Of a DNA stretch of 64,000 nucleotides, positions 62,041 to 64,000 are shown piece after piece. The DNA lies in the NCBI RefSeq assembly GCF_001042905.1, contig NZ_JYLB01000004.1:620001-684000 (forward strand), read 5' to 3'. This DNA is from Pseudomonas lini (GTDB taxonomy: Bacteria > Pseudomonadota > Gammaproteobacteria > Pseudomonadales > Pseudomonadaceae). A program made the position numbers and the translations under genes. Positions within the stretch are counted from its first letter, which is position 1. Each line of letters starts with the position of its first letter. The notes under the pieces were generated by a model. It was not told the DNA's origin. It saw nothing but the letters and a program-made list of their open reading frames with translations, and searched no databases.

Positions 62041-64000
<1,960 letters not shown>

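Overview
This window looks like the chromosome of a Pseudomonas of the P. fluorescens group. The protein sequences, the high GC with strong third-position GC bias, and the gene order support this. The order rsmI / NAGGN genes / mnmC / pap / fumC / bolA / trhO / rbdA, followed by the mupP-ubiG-mtaD / mtnA / gyrA block, is recalled as conserved in pseudomonads. Intergenic gaps are full of paired inverted REP-type repeats from at least three sequence families. No tRNA, rRNA, CRISPR array or complete insertion sequence was seen.

Layout. (1) 1-3659: the end of an upstream gene, an ADP-ribosylglycohydrolase, an NCS1 permease and a PfkB sugar kinase, resembling the E. coli yegWTUV gene set. (2) 3793-7870: small stress-type proteins, an MFS transporter, an HD phosphohydrolase, a GNAT acetyltransferase, and a 266-bp element bounded by perfect 31-bp inverted repeats. 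(3) 8025-12245: an AT-rich accessory island built around a type VI secretion PAAR protein. It holds a frameshifted GxSxG lipase, two homologous lipoproteins (candidate immunity proteins), a decayed second lipase between them, and a third lipoprotein fused to a PAAR-type tail. (4) 12356-17530: the D-galactonate catabolic genes dgoK-dgoA-dgoD, an MFS transporter and an IclR regulator. (5) 17531-23761: a zinc alcohol dehydrogenase divergent from an AraC regulator, then ETF-ubiquinone oxidoreductase divergent from etfBA. (6) 23847-29199: a periplasmic binding protein with two DUF4398/OmpA-type lipoproteins, a MocR regulator and small proteins. (7) 29629-34077: an LTA-synthase-like membrane sulfatase, DUF3309, an SDR, YnfA, the CsrA paralogue RsmI and YheU. 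(8) 34244-41198: the NAGGN osmoprotectant operon (asnO-ngg-peptidase) and mnmC. (9) 41431-47256: pap, a thiolase, a DMT exporter and fumC. (10) 47449-56428: a DUF2059 protein, bolA, trhO, a DsbA-like protein, an ABC exporter, the GGDEF-EAL protein RbdA, a PqqC/TenA-like protein and a GGDEF cyclase. (11) 56804-64000: an SDR, mupP, ubiG and mtaD on the minus strand, then mtnA and the 5' part of gyrA on the plus strand.

How the genes work together. The dgo block forms a complete route from uptake of galactonate to pyruvate plus glyceraldehyde-3-phosphate. EtfBA and ETF-QO carry electrons from acyl-CoA dehydrogenases to quinone, and a PsrA-like box lies between them. MtaD and MtnA belong to methylthioadenosine salvage. 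RbdA and the second GGDEF protein set cyclic-di-GMP, and RsmI adds post-transcriptional control. The most unusual region is the PAAR/lipase/lipoprotein island: its arrangement suggests duplication of an effector-immunity cassette followed by loss of effector copies while immunity-like genes were kept.
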